A stretch of 64,000 bases of DNA, from NCBI RefSeq assembly GCF_963169125.1, contig NC_084797.1, positions 87,327,868 through 87,391,867 of the forward strand, written 5' to 3'. The stretch's first letter is position 1. Each line of letters starts with the position of its first letter. Below the pieces are notes generated by a model that was given only the letters and a program-made list of their open reading frames with translations, was not told the origin of the DNA and did not search any database. Positions 1 to 10,657 of the stretch are shown one piece after another. Position numbers and translations under genes: made by a program. The DNA is from Humulus lupulus. Lineage: Eukaryota > Streptophyta > Magnoliopsida > Rosales > Cannabaceae.

Positions 1-1884
1 ATTTTAGCACCATTGCCACACCACTTACTGAAGTTATCAAGAAGAACATTGCCTTCAAATGGGGTGATGCACAAGAGGAGGCATTTCAGCTTATTAAACA
101 CAAGCTTACTCACGCTCCTTTACTTGCTTTATCTAACTTTTCTAACACATTTGAAGTTGAATGTGATGCTTCTGGTACTGGTATTAGTATTGGCGCTGTT
201 CTTATGCAGGATGGGAGACCACTTGCGTACTTTAGCGAGAAACTAAGTGGGGCTGCACTTAACTACCCCACTTATGACAAAGAATTGTACACATTGGTTC
301 GAGCTTTAGAGACATGGCAGCACTATTTGTGGCTAAAGGAGTTTGTGATTCGTACGGATCATGAATCTTTGAAACATTTGAAAGGACAACATAAGCTAAA
401 CAAGAGACATGCACGCTGGGTTGAGTTCATTGAGAAATTTCCTTATGTCATTCGGTATAAACAAGGTAAGGAGAATGTGGTTGCTGATGCACTTTCCACG
501 CAGGTATGCCTTAATCTCTACTCTTGATGCTATATTACTTGGTTTGAGCACATTAAGGAACTTTATCATGTTGACCATGACTTTGGGGACATTTATGGTG
601 CTTGTGAAAAATCTGCCGAGGGAAAGTTTTATAGGCATGAGGGTTTCTTGTTTAGGGAGCATCGATTGTGTGTACCTAAGTGTTCTTTGAGAGATTTGTT
701 AGTTCGAGAGTCCCACGGTGGAGGGTTGATGGGACATTTTGGAGTTGCTAAGACTCTAGCTATGTTACAGGAGCACTTCTATTGGCCACACATGAAACGA
801 GATGTTGAGCGAATTTGTGGTAGGTGTGTCACTTGTAGGCAGGCTAAATCGAGAGTCCAACCAAATGGTCTTTACACGCCACTACCTATTCCTAGTTCAC
901 CCTGGGTTGATATTTCGATGGATTTTGTTTTGGGTTTACCGAGGAGTAAGCGTGGGAGGGATTCAATCTTTGGGGTTGTAGACCGGTTTCCTATGATGGC
1001 TCACTTTATACCTTGAAATAAAACTGATGATGCTTCTAATGTTGCAGATTTGTTCTTTAGGGAGATTGTGAGATTACATGGTATGCCTAGGACAATTGTG
1101 TCAGATCGGGATGCTAAGTTCTTGAGTTACTTTTGGAAGACGTTGTGGGGTAAACTTGGAACGAAACTCTTGTTTTCTACTACTTACTTGTCATCCTCAA
1201 ACTGATGGTCAAACAGAAGTAGTTAATAGAACTTTATCCACTTTGTTGAGGGCTATCATTAGTAAGAACATTAAGACTTGGGAGGATTGTTTACCACAAG
1301 TTGAGTTTGCTTATAATCGTTCCATGCATTCTTCTACTAAGTTTTCACCGTTTGAAATTGTTTATGGTTTTAACCCTTTAACTCCTTTGGATTTATCACC
1401 ATTACGTGTTTCTGAGCATGTGAATTTAGATGGCAAGAAGAAGGCAGAATTTGTGAAGCAATTCCATGAGAGGGCACGCCTCAACATAGAGAGGAGGACA
1501 GAGCAATACATCAAGCGAGCTAATAAGGGACGTCACAAGCAGGTTTTTGAGCCCGGTGATTGGGTGTGGTTGCACATGAGGAAAGAAAGATTTCCAGCAC
1601 AAAGACGTTCCAAATTCCTACCTCGAGGAGATGGTCCGTTTCAAGTGATAGAACGAATCAATGACAATGCCTACCGACTAGATTTACCAGGTGAGTACAA
1701 TGTTAGTGCTACTTTCAATGTTTCTGATCTGAGTCCTTTTGATGTAGGTGACGATTTGAGGACAAATCCTTCTCAAGAGGGGGGGAATGGTGAGGACATC
1801 AAGACTAACGACCCAATTCAAGTTCCAGTTGGTCCGGTGACGAGGGCGCGAGCTAGGAAATTCAAAGAAGAATTAACCACTTAG
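1..1884 (+). pseudogene. 3' part of family A gag-pol (RNase H, integrase), broken
   Basis: The window opens inside the RT/RNase H part of a Ty3/gypsy polyprotein (frame starting at base 3). RNase H is seen around 150-500 ([14 protein letters not shown]), then the integrase HHCC zinc site (about 715-840), the DFVLGLP core segment (about 910-960) and the C-terminal GDGPFQV module (about 1630). Compared with the intact copy at 33324-37853 there is a 1-bp insertion near 500, a Cys-to-stop TGA at 1014-1016, and a 4-bp duplication near 1185, so the frame changes twice. The final segment reads on past the polypurine tract (1775-1787) into the LTR and ends at 1884. It is the oldest-looking A copy here and belongs to a divergent subfamily. 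The 5' half lies outside the window. Function is lost. Confidence 0.92.
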
Positions 1885-2414
1885 TCCGGAGAATTCTACA
1901 ACAGGAAGAGGTCGAGTTCACTAGTGAGGGTGAACAAAAGCTTGTGTTGCTCATCAAAGTTGATTCAGTTTAGGGACTTGATTCCTTTTATTATTTTGGG
2001 CTTTTATTATTTGGAGTCAAAAGACATGTCATTTTGGGTTTTTGTTTTGGGCCTTTTCATTATGGTTATTATAGCGTTTTTATTTGTCTAAAAACCCTCC
2101 TTGTATTTTTCGGCTATATTAGGCCTTGTGGACAACATGGAATTCAGATTATTTTGGTTAATGAAAAATATTGTGAGGTTTTCTTCTGGAGTTCTTGAAG
2201 AGACTTTTCGAACTTATCAAGGGTTTCCTTGTGGCGTTCAACCTGACTTATCAAACAGATATTCCATCCCCGTTTGTGGCGTCTTTCACTATACCACTGT
2301 TCGTGCTTTACTAAGCATTGGGTCGCGGTTATCCATTCCAATTTCGAGTGAGCTTGGGTTGTTTGTCCAGATTTGGTTCGGGTTTCGTCACACTTGTTGG
2401 CGTGGTTCGTATCA
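1788..2414 (+). repeat. 3' LTR of the first family A element
   Basis: The LTR starts TGGTGAGGAC directly after a G-rich polypurine tract and ends GTTCGTATCA, 627 bp. The first 97 bp still encode the polyprotein tail. The sequence CGGCTATATTAGGCC near 2110 holds the likely TATA element. This subfamily differs from the other A LTRs here in its tail and U3; the fragment at 52240 is its closest relative in the window. The flank after it (CCTAG) would be the right TSD; the left one is outside the window. Confidence 0.9.
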
Positions 2415-3893
2415 CCTAGCAGCTTGAAGGCTCTGAACTCAGCTTGATGAATGAAGAAATGGTTGGGTACTAGGTCCTATTTGTAGAGTTCAAGAATGAA
2501 AAGATCTTCATTTAGCTTGAATAAAAATAATGACTTTTAATTGAAAATCATTTGAATATTCATCAGCATAGGCTTAAGACTCGGTCAAAAAGATTCTGGA
2601 CTTATCAAAAGGTTAAGGATTAAAATGAGCTCGATTTCAAAATTATTCAAAATTTATGCCCTAGAGCCGATATATCGCCTGGGCTGATATTCCCGAGGCT
2701 CGTCGAAGTGGTCGCGTGAAGTTACATGTTTTTCGTATCCCCGTGTGGCGATATATCGCCCCCTAGAGCCGATATATCGGCATACGCTGAAATATTAGAC
2801 ATGTAATTGCACTTTTTCAGCTTAAATTTGAATTGAGTAAACAACTTTGACTGAGTCTAATAACGATTTCAAAGCTTGTTGGCAGACACTGGGATTTTCA
2901 AATATTACTCTTAATAAACTATTCCTCAAAAATACTTAATTTCTCATTAAACATGCACATGACAAATGTCATTATCTTATTTGGTCTATCTAAACCTTAT
3001 AATATAATAAATATCATCTTCATAATCAGTCATATTAATCTAACCTTAGGTTATAATTAATATTTTTTATAGGTTAAACTTATAAAATCTACAAGTGTTG
3101 CTACGAGTGTCCAACTAAGTCCCGTGATGAGGACACCAAGACTAAAGATCCAAGTCTAGTTCCAGTTGGTCTGGTGACAAGGGCGCGAGCCAAAAGACTC
3201 AGTTTAGGAGCTTGATGAGTCTTATTGTATTTTATCATCTTGTGTTTTTTATTTAGTCTTTGTTTATTTTGTGAAAAGTCAAACATTTGACTTGTGTGTT
3301 TCCAATAGTCCTTTTGTCTTTAATTTCAGTTTTCATTAGGAAGACAAAAGGCTTGTTTTTAATTTCAGTTTTCATTAGGAAGACAAAGGGTTGTCTTTAA
3401 ATTTCAGTTTTCATTAGGAAGACAAATGGTTGTCTTTAATTTTCGGTTTTCTTTAGGAAGACAAAGGGCTGTCTTGATGTAATATTCGGCTATATAAGGC
3501 CTTGAAAACATTTGGAAGAAATCAGATTTTGATGAAATGAAAATTTGTGAGTTTTCTTCTTGAGTTCTTGAAGAGACTATCCGAACTTATCAAGGGTATC
3601 CCTTGTGGCGTTCAATCCGACTTATCAAACGGATTCCCATCCCCGTTTGTGGCGTCTTCCTCATACCAAGGTTCGTGCTTTGCTAAGCATAGGGTCGCGG
3701 TTTACCATTCCAAATTTCGTGTGTTCTTGGTGGCTGTTCCATATTTGGTGTCGGGTTTCATCACAATGTTGGTGTGGTTCGTATCATCCCGGCTCGAAGC
3801 AAAATCCACAGTAATAAACATACTATAACTACTACTAGCCATTACTGTGATTACTTCTATCTAACTAGCTAAGTAAAGTTCTTGGACTCTACA
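2415..3893 (-). repeat. Family B LTR, truncated at left, interrupted by a solo A LTR
   Basis: Reverse complement of the B LTR seen intact at 10658-12558. The right end ..GGACTCTACA (3893) is the B terminus TGTAGAGTCC. The left end is cut at 2414 by the A element, so the other B terminus lies outside the window. Bases 2661-2784 hold the GATATATC palindrome cassette characteristic of B. The copy is clearly diverged from B1 and B2. No ORF. Confidence 0.82.
3125..3786 (+). mobile_element. Solo LTR of family A, TSD TCCCG
   Basis: A complete LTR, TGATGAGGAC to GTTCGTATCA, 662 bp, flanked on both sides by TCCCG (3120-3124 and 3787-3791). There is no internal region, so it is a solo LTR left by LTR-LTR recombination. 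It sits inside the B LTR. It carries four tandem units of the 38-bp TTTGTCTT/GGAAGACAAA minisatellite (about 3305-3475) and a TATA element in GGCTATATAAGGCC (about 3488). Confidence 0.95.
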
Positions 3894-4576
3894 AATCACA
3901 AAGGCAAGAGAGAGAGAGAAATCGTGTGTGAGAGAGAGATGAGGGAGAGCTGAGAGTCTTCGACCACATTCTGGCTATCCTAAGGATTTACTGAGTATTC
4001 CCTTGCTTAAACAAAGACTATTGTGCCCCTTTAAGCCTATTGATCCTCTAAGTAACTCAAGGGGTAAAATGATCATTTCGCTCCCGGTTCCCGCTAATTC
4101 CTCAAGTGTTCCTAATTTTTATCCATTTAATCCCGTCGTCCAATTAATTACCAAATATTTATTCCATATCTAATAAATCCCAAAATATTCCCTAACTTCC
4201 TGAAAAAAAATACCCCCAGGCTCCTCCGAGTCGGGTATTAAACCCCGCTGTGACTATTTTGCTACTCTTCTCACTAGGACCGTCTCGAGCCATATACTGC
4301 AAATATATCCCCATAATAATGTAGTCTCAACAATTTATCACATATAATCACATTTATGCCCTTAACGGGCCAAAATTACAAATATGCCCTTTATAAAGGG
4401 CCCACATGCATATCTAATACTTATAAACATGCATAAAACATATTCATATATTCATATTAAGCATGCATGCCACATAATCATGCATTTAACCAATTAAACA
4501 TATACATAAACCAATTATGCCCTCCCGGCACACTAATCAAGGCCCTAAGCCTTATTAGCGATTTTGGGTCATTACA
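3894..4576 (-). repeat. Family C LTR fragment
   Basis: Read on the minus strand it begins TGTAATGACCCAAAATCGC at 4576, matching the C LTR terminus at 56989. It runs through the AT-rich ATGCATGATTATGTG region to 3894, where the B LTR was inserted. A GA-rich simple repeat lies at about 3905-3950. No coding sequence. Confidence 0.75.
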
Positions 4577-4976
4577 GTTTGATTAATACTATGAAACAAT
4601 GTTTAACTAGGTATGGTATTAACAAATCATATATGGTTCAGTTCTACATATTACTATATATAAAGTACCTTCACTAAAGTATCCTACTACACTAGTGACC
4701 CGGATCTAGGTCAATTGTATTCATAATACTAATGAACTGTACTAGCAGTAATTAATCTAAAGATTTCATAACTTTATTATCGCGAACTGTTTCAAGTTTA
4801 TTATCTTAATCTCGATTCTCTCATACAAATATGAGATTAAGACCACATAGATAAACTTTGGAATTTTCTGATATTTACTCAATATTATCAACATAATAAC
4901 GGACATAGTATATATATAATAATTCAATTCAATTATTTATTTCATTTAAAATATTTGTCAACTACAATTGCTCTAA
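4577..4976. other. AT-rich non-coding segment, possibly a Copia LTR remnant
   Basis: About 400 bp, very AT-rich, no ORF and no paired ends. The phrase around 4690-4715 and the end near 4975 (TTGCTCTAACA) recall plant Copia LTRs, but I cannot support a family call. It joins the C LTR to satellite sequence. Confidence 0.3.
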
Positions 4977-5295
4977 CAAGGCTGTCTTCTGAGACCCTAT
5001 TACAAGATCAGAATGTTCCAATGGTTCGAAAGTCCCTCTAAATGGGTGAGGTAGGCTCAATTTAGGATCTCGTTGCGAGATCGAAGTCATCCCCTTGTAG
5101 TACCTTCGCTTTGAGGCCCTTATTTTTTACATCCGCTTTGAGAAATAACACTAATCATGAAACATGCCCTATAGTGTGATTGGCTGTCCTCGGAGACCCC
5201 GTTAAAAGATCAGACATTTCCAACGGTTTGAAATACCCCCCTAAATTGGTGAGGCAGGCTCGATTTAGGATCTCGTAGTGAGATCAGAGTCCCCC
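4977..5295. repeat. Fragment of the 175-bp satellite
   Basis: Roughly one and a half diverged monomers of the tandem repeat seen at 59292-60613. They share GTGAGGTAGGCTCGATTTAGG, the two direct GAGATC boxes and AATAACACTAATC. The two GAGACC landmarks are about 202 bp apart because of a short internal duplication. Confidence 0.8.
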
Positions 5296-5457
5296 TAATA
5301 ATCAAATGGGGGCCCACATGCTTATATACTTCACCTAAACATGCATTTCTAATCACATAATCATTTAATTCACCTATCAACATAATTAAATCAATTATTT
5401 CCCTCCTGGCATGCTAATTAAAGCCATAAGCCTTATTAGCAAATTTGAGACGCTACA
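5296..5457 (-). repeat. Short family C LTR terminus
   Basis: About 160 bp of C-type LTR. Read on the minus strand it starts TGTAGCGTCTCAAATTTGC at 5457, with the ATAAGGCTTATGGC block common to all C LTRs. It directly abuts a polypurine tract (reverse complement of ACTATCCCCTCCTT), so it is the start of the 3' LTR of the minus-strand C element. It is truncated against satellite DNA on the left. Confidence 0.7.
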
Positions 5458-6809
5458 ACTATCCCCTCCTTACAGAAATTCCATCCTCATTAGTTGAATA
5501 ACTCGGGATATTGATCCCGCAATCAGTCTCAAGCTCCCAAGTTGCCTCTTCCACTTTGTTGTTCCTCCACAACACTTTCACCAAGGCGATGGTCTTGTTC
5601 CGCAAGACTTTATCTTTTTGGTCTAGAATCTGAATTGGCTTCTCTTCATACGATAACTCTTGATCCAACTCCAAGATCTCGTAACTCAGGATGTGTGGCG
5701 AATCTGATACTTACTTTCAGAGCATGGACACAAGAAACACATTGTGTACCCCCAATAGAGTTGGAGGCATCACCAATCTGTAGGCTACCTCTTAAACCCG
5801 TTCCAAAATCTCAAAGGAGCCAACAAACCTAGGGCTCAACTTGCCTGTCACTCCAAATCATTTCACCCCTCTCATGGGAGAAACTTTGAGAAACACTTGA
5901 TCACCAACTTGAAACTCTATGTCCCTGCGTCTCAAGTCTGAGTAGTAACTCTTCTGCCGACTTTGGGAGGTGAGCATTCGAGCTCTAATCTTCTCAATGG
6001 CCTCATTGGTCATTTGAACAACCTCAAGAGCTAAATACTTCCTGTCATCCATCTCATCCGATTAGATGGGTGATCTTCACTTCCTCCAATAAAGAATCTC
6101 ATACGGAGCCACTCCGATAGTCACCTGATAGATGTTATTATATGAAAACTCAATCAAAGTGAGATACTTACTCCAAGATCCCCCAAAATCTAGCACGCAG
6201 GCTTGCAACCTATCCTCTAGTATTTGAATCGTCCTCTCAGACTGTCCATCCATCTGAGGATAATAGGCGATACTAATACACAACTGTGTACCCATAGCCC
6301 TTTGCACGCTCCCCCAAAACTTGGAGGTGAAGGGGTCTCTGTTGAATACTATCGACCTGGGAGCCCCATGTTGTCACATAATCTCCTTCACATACAATTC
6401 AACATACTGCTCCACTATATAAGTTGTCCTAACAGGTAAAAAGTGGGCTGATTTGGTGTACCTATCCACAATCATCCACACCGAATCGTACTGTCCCATA
6501 GTCTATAGTAATCCAACCACGAAATCCATGGTGATATCCTCGCACTTTCACTACGGAATCCCTAATGGCTAGAGAAACCCTGCTGGCCTCTGATGTTCAA
6601 CCTTTACCTGGTGACAAGTCAAACACTTAGCCACATAATCCACCACATCCTTCTTCATTCCTGGCCACCAATACAAGGTTCTCAATTCTTGGTACATCTT
6701 CGTTGTACACGGATGTAAGGAATAGGGAATGGTATGAGCCTCATCTAAAATATCTCGTCAGAAATCGGAATCTATCGGAAAGAAAATCTGACCTTTGCAC
6801 CTCAGTAAA
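5458..6809 (-). pseudogene. Family C chromovirus integrase and chromodomain, decayed
   Basis: Minus-strand 3' pol of a chromodomain-bearing Ty3/gypsy element. In coding order: HHCC zinc site (about 6600-6720; HP.., YWWPGMKKDV, CLTCHQ), core remnants (MDFV.GL near 6530; VDRYTKSAHF near 6460), a segment ending in PQMDGQSERTIQ and EFSYNN (6077-6307), a DLRRRDIEFQVGD stretch (5858-6052), and a chromodomain (5459-5674) with the signature VLWRNNKVEEATWE. That signature suggests the Tekay/Del-like chromoviruses. There are many stops and frame changes, and the second catalytic Asp region reads FNRD instead of SDRD. It is non-functional. The gene continues at 7511, beyond an inserted solo LTR. Confidence 0.85.
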
Positions 6810-7510
6810 TGATACGAACCACACCAACGATTGTGGTGAAACCCGACACCAAATATGGCAGCCACCAAGAACACACGAAATTGGAATGGTAAACCGCGAC
6901 CCTATGCTTACCAAAGCACGAACCTTGGTATAGTGAAAGACGCCACAAACGGTGATGGGAATCCGTTTGATAAGTCAGATTGAACGCCACAAGGAATACC
7001 CTTGATAAGTTCGAATAGTCTCTTCAAGAACTCAAGAAGAAAACCTCTCAAATTTTCATTAACCAAAATAATATGACATGCCAAACGTTTACAAGGCCTA
7101 ATATAGCCAAAAATTACATCAAAGACAAGCCCCTTTGTCTTCCTAATGAAAACCCTATCAAGCACAAATAGAAAGACTCTTGGACTCTCACAAGTCAAAT
7201 GTTTGACTTCCACAAAAACAAAGACTAAATAAAAACGTGATTAAGTGACTGATTAAAATAAAAATACAAGATGCCAAAATCCAATAAGACTCATTACAAG
7301 AAGCTAAATATTGATCAAGCTCCTAAACTAAGTCTACTTTGATGAGCAGTACAAGTCTTTGTTCTCCTTCAGTGATGACCACGGTCTCCTCCTGTTTTTA
7401 GGACTCTGTGGACTAGGCTGTTAAGTTCTTCTTTGAATCTCTTGGCTCGTGCCCTCGTCACCGGACCAACTGGAACTTGACTTGGATCTTTAGTCTTGGT
7501 GTCCTCACCA
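6810..7510 (-). mobile_element. Solo LTR of family A, TSD GTAAA
   Basis: Minus-oriented LTR (TGATACGAACC ... GTCCTCACCA), 701 bp, flanked by GTAAA at 6805-6809 and 7511-7515. It splits the family C pol between the integrase zinc site and the RNase H-integrase linker. It keeps the long LTR-coded protein tail of the autonomous type (about 7330-7500), although frameshifted, while its U3 is of the TATATTAGGCC type. Confidence 0.95.
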
Positions 7511-8246
7511 GTAAACCCATCTCTGAAATAGAAAAGTCCTTAGCCGCTCCGGCTAAGACGCCCTCTCTGTGTTCCATTAACTGGGGCTCCTCCCCTTGTG
7601 CTTCCTTGATCCTCTTAAGGAGTGTGGACTGAAGAGTGACGCTGTCTAGCTGACCAACTACCAACTCAATACCCGCTATAGTTATCTCTTCAGCTAACCT
7701 ATCTTATATATGCCTCGAATTGAATAATTGTCCTGGGCCCCTCCGACTCAACACGTGGTCACCACATTGGCCTTCCCAGGGTGTTATAGAATGTCACAGT
7801 CGTAATCCTTTACCAATTCCACCCAACACCTCTGGCGCATACTCAAATCCTTTTGAGTAAAGAAGTACTTCAAACTCTTATGGTCGGTGTATATTTTGCA
7901 CATCTTGCCATACAAACAATGCCTCCAAATCTTTAGTGCAAATACCACCACTGCCAACTCTAGCTCATGTGTGGGATACCTCTGCTCATACTCCTTCATT
8001 TGTCTCGACGCGTAGGCTATCACCTTTCCAGCTTGCATCAATACACACCCCAAACCCTGTTTGGAAGCATCGCAATAGACTACAAACTTCTCATTGTCTG
8101 ACGGTAGACTCACACCTGTTTGTCCACACATACTTAGTCTTCTTACGCGTTAGTTCAGTCAACAGTGTGGCTATTTTGGAGAATCCCTCAACGAACCGCC
8201 AATAGTACCCTGCCAATCCAAAAATGTTCCTAACCTCTGGTACACT
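7511..8246 (-). pseudogene. Family C pol: end of RT, RNase H and linker to integrase
   Basis: Continuation of the C pol interrupted at 6810-7510. In coding order: end of RT at about 8246-8131 (VPEVRNIFGLAGYYWRF), RNase H at 8131-7784 ([46 protein letters not shown]), a degenerate HPGKANVV end, and the linker GVLAGAAKDFSISEMGLL at 7664-7511. Stops interrupt the RNase H end. Upstream RT, protease and gag are missing: at 8246 the coding match stops abruptly against LTR-like sequence, which implies a deletion. Confidence 0.85.
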
Positions 8247-8608
8247 GCCTGGTTAGGATGAAAAGTATCATTAAATTGGAATAAAGACTTATTTGACAAC
8301 ATTAATTATAAGAGATTTTGACATACATTAATATTTCAAAAATTATACATTGGGATCCCAAAGTACTATTTCAAAATACATTGGGATACAGTCTACCTAA
8401 GCGATAAAACCTACAATTATTTACCCCGCAAAACAACCACGACCCTGGCAGCCAGGTAGGCCTAACATGTACACGTCACTCCACGCCCTCCAATTCAACA
8501 TTGGTCGACCTTTCCCTTGCCCTTACATGCACCATGAGCCGAGGACCAGCAAGAAAACTCAACACAGAGTGTACCACAATCCAATCCAATAATATATAGC
8601 TTAAATAG
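8247..8608 (-). repeat. Divergent C-related LTR fragment
   Basis: No ORF. Bases 8430-8570 resemble the block common to C LTRs (..TTGCCCTTACATGCACCATGAGCC, CCAGCAAGAAAAC). The sequence near 8350 (ATTGGGATCCCAAAG) matches the C block at 57425. It is the target into which the large A array inserted; the last five bases, AATAG, are its left TSD. Confidence 0.55.
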
Positions 8609-9927
8609 TGATACGAACCACACCAACGATTGTGGTGAAACCCGACACCAAATATGGCAGCCACCAAGAACACACGAAATTTGGGATGAAGAACCGCGAC
8701 CCAATGCTTAGCCAAGCACGAGCCTTGGTATGAGGAAGACGCCACATGATGAGGACACCAAGACCCAAGTATCAAGTGCAGTTCCAGTTGGTCCAGTGAC
8801 GAGGGCACAAGCCAAGAGATTCAAGGAAGAACTTAACAGCCTAGTCCACAAAGTCCTAAAACAAGAGGAGACCGTGGTCAACATTGAAGGAGAACAAAGA
8901 CTTGTCTTACTCATCAAAGTTGACTGAGTTTAGGAGCTTAATGAGTCTTTTTATTTTTAATCACGTTTTTTTTTAGTCTTTGTTTATTTTGTGATAAGTC
9001 AAATATTTGACTTGTGTGAGTCCAATAGTCCTTTTGTCTTTAATTTTCGGTTTTCATGAGGAAGACAAAAAAAGGCTTGTCTTTAATTTCGGTTTTCATT
9101 AGGAAGACAAATGGGCTGTCCTTAATTTTTCGATTTCATTAGGAAGACCAAGGGTCATGTTTTCATGTAATTTTCGTCCTTATAAGGACTGCCAAAACAA
9201 TGTGAAAAATCAGATTATGTTGAATGAAATTGTGAGTTTATTTCTTCTTGAGTTCTTCAAGAAACTTTTGAACTTATCAAGGAGATTCCTTGTGGCGTTC
9301 ATCCTGACTTATCAAACGGATTCCATCCCCGTTTGTGGCGTCTTCCTCATACCAAGGTTCGTGCTTGGCTAAGCATTGGGTCGCGGTTCCATTCCAATCT
9401 CGTGTGTTCTTGGTGGCTGTTCCATATTTGGTGTCGGGTTTCGTCACACTTGTTGGCGTGGTTCGTATCACCACAGACGGGGATGGGAATCCGTTTGATA
9501 AGTCAGGTTGAACGCCACAAGGAACCCCTTGATAAGTTCTAATAGTTTCTTCAAGAACTCAAGAAGAAAAACTCACAAATTTCATTTCATCACAATCTGC
9601 CATTCCCAAACGTTTACAAAGGCCTAATATAGGCGAACATTACATCAAGACAGCCCTTTGTCTTCCTAAAGAAAACCGAAAATTAAAGACAACCCTTTGT
9701 CTTCCTAATGAAAACCGAAATTTAAAGACAAAAGGACTCTTGGACTCACACAAGTCAAGTGTTTGACCTTTCACAAAAAAAAAAAAAAGCAAAGACTAAA
9801 TAAAAAATACAAAAAGACAAAATACAATAAGACTCATCAAGCTCCTAAACTGAGTCTTTTGGCTCGCGCCCTCGTCACCAGACCAACTGGAACTAGACTT
9901 GGATCTTTAGTCTTGGTGTCCTCATCA
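8609..9927 (-). repeat. Array LTR 1 (3' side), split by a solo A LTR
   Basis: The LTR occupies 8609-8746 and 9476-9927, followed by the polypurine tract (TTCCCCCCCTCTTGAG on the plus strand, 9928-9943). The break is exactly the nested LTR plus one copy of its TSD. It is of the short-form LTR subtype: its coding tail ends in the RLSLGA reading. Confidence 0.93.
8747..9470 (+). mobile_element. Solo LTR of family A (autonomous subtype), TSD CCACA
   Basis: Complete plus-oriented LTR, 724 bp, TGATGAGGAC to GTTCGTATCA, flanked by CCACA at 8742-8746 and 9471-9475. It has the autonomous-subtype U3 palindrome GTCCTTATAAGGAC. Its first 180 bases are an open reading frame for the polyprotein tail (..[12 protein letters not shown].., ending LLIKVD). 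Confidence 0.95.
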
Positions 9928-10657
9928 TTCCCCCCTCTTGAGAAGGATTTGTCCTCAAATCTTCACCTGCATCAAAAGGACTCTCAAATCAGAAACATTA
10001 AAAGTAGCACTAACAGTATACTCACCTGGTAAATCGAGTCTGTAGGCTTTGTCATTGATCCTTTCTAGCACTTGAAATGGACCATCTCCTCGAGGTAGCA
10101 ATTTGGAACGTCTTTGTGCTGGGAATCGCTCTTTCCTCATGTGTACCCATACCCAATCACCGGGGTCAAAATCCTGCTTGTGACGACCCTTGTTAGCATC
10201 AAGTTGGTTAGTGTTTAAAAGAGCCTCCTTAACCTCACTTTTTTTTGCATAAAAATTATTTTGTTTTCTCTCTAATTTTCCCTCATTGATCGAACTCTTC
10301 TCTTTCTTTTCTCTCTCACGTGATTCGACCCTTTTCTCTCTTTGTCTCTCTTTTTTCTCACTCTCATTCATCTTTTCACTCTCCTTTTGCTCACTCAATT
10401 TTTTTTTATCACTCAATTTTTGCAACCTCACTTGGTCTTCATATACTTGCTTTGGCGTCAATGGAGTTAGAGTGATTGTTCGTTGACGGAACGTGAATGA
10501 GTACTTGTTGGTGAAGCCATCATGCTGGACTCACCGATCAAATCGCCAAGGCCTTCCTAGAAGGAGGTGTCCAGCTTGCATGGGAACCACATCGCACAAT
10601 ACCTCATCCTCATACTTGCCAATTCGAAATGATACCAGCACCTGTTTTGTAACCCTC
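9928..10657 (-). pseudogene. Array body 1: C-terminal part of short-form Gag polyprotein
   Basis: Last part of the body-1 ORF, downstream of B1. It holds the end of the protease region, a Lys/Glu/Ser-rich charged segment ([24 protein letters not shown]), and then, directly after NQLD, the integrase C-terminal segment ([44 protein letters not shown]). The join at 10197/10198 is the same in-frame deletion seen in three other copies. A CGA-to-TGA stop lies at 10531-10533, and a 2-bp insertion near 9987 shifts the frame at the end. The upstream parts are at 12559-13345, 16111-16313 and 20868-21313. Confidence 0.9.

Noticed and set aside
3295..3480. Regularly spaced ~38-bp repeats resembling a CRISPR array
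   Set aside because: Units are contiguous, without unique spacers, lie within a eukaryotic LTR and recur in every LTR of the family.
5459..5674. Chromodomain ORF as a host chromatin gene
   Set aside because: It directly precedes a polypurine tract and LTR and follows integrase remnants on the same strand, so it is the retroelement C-terminus.
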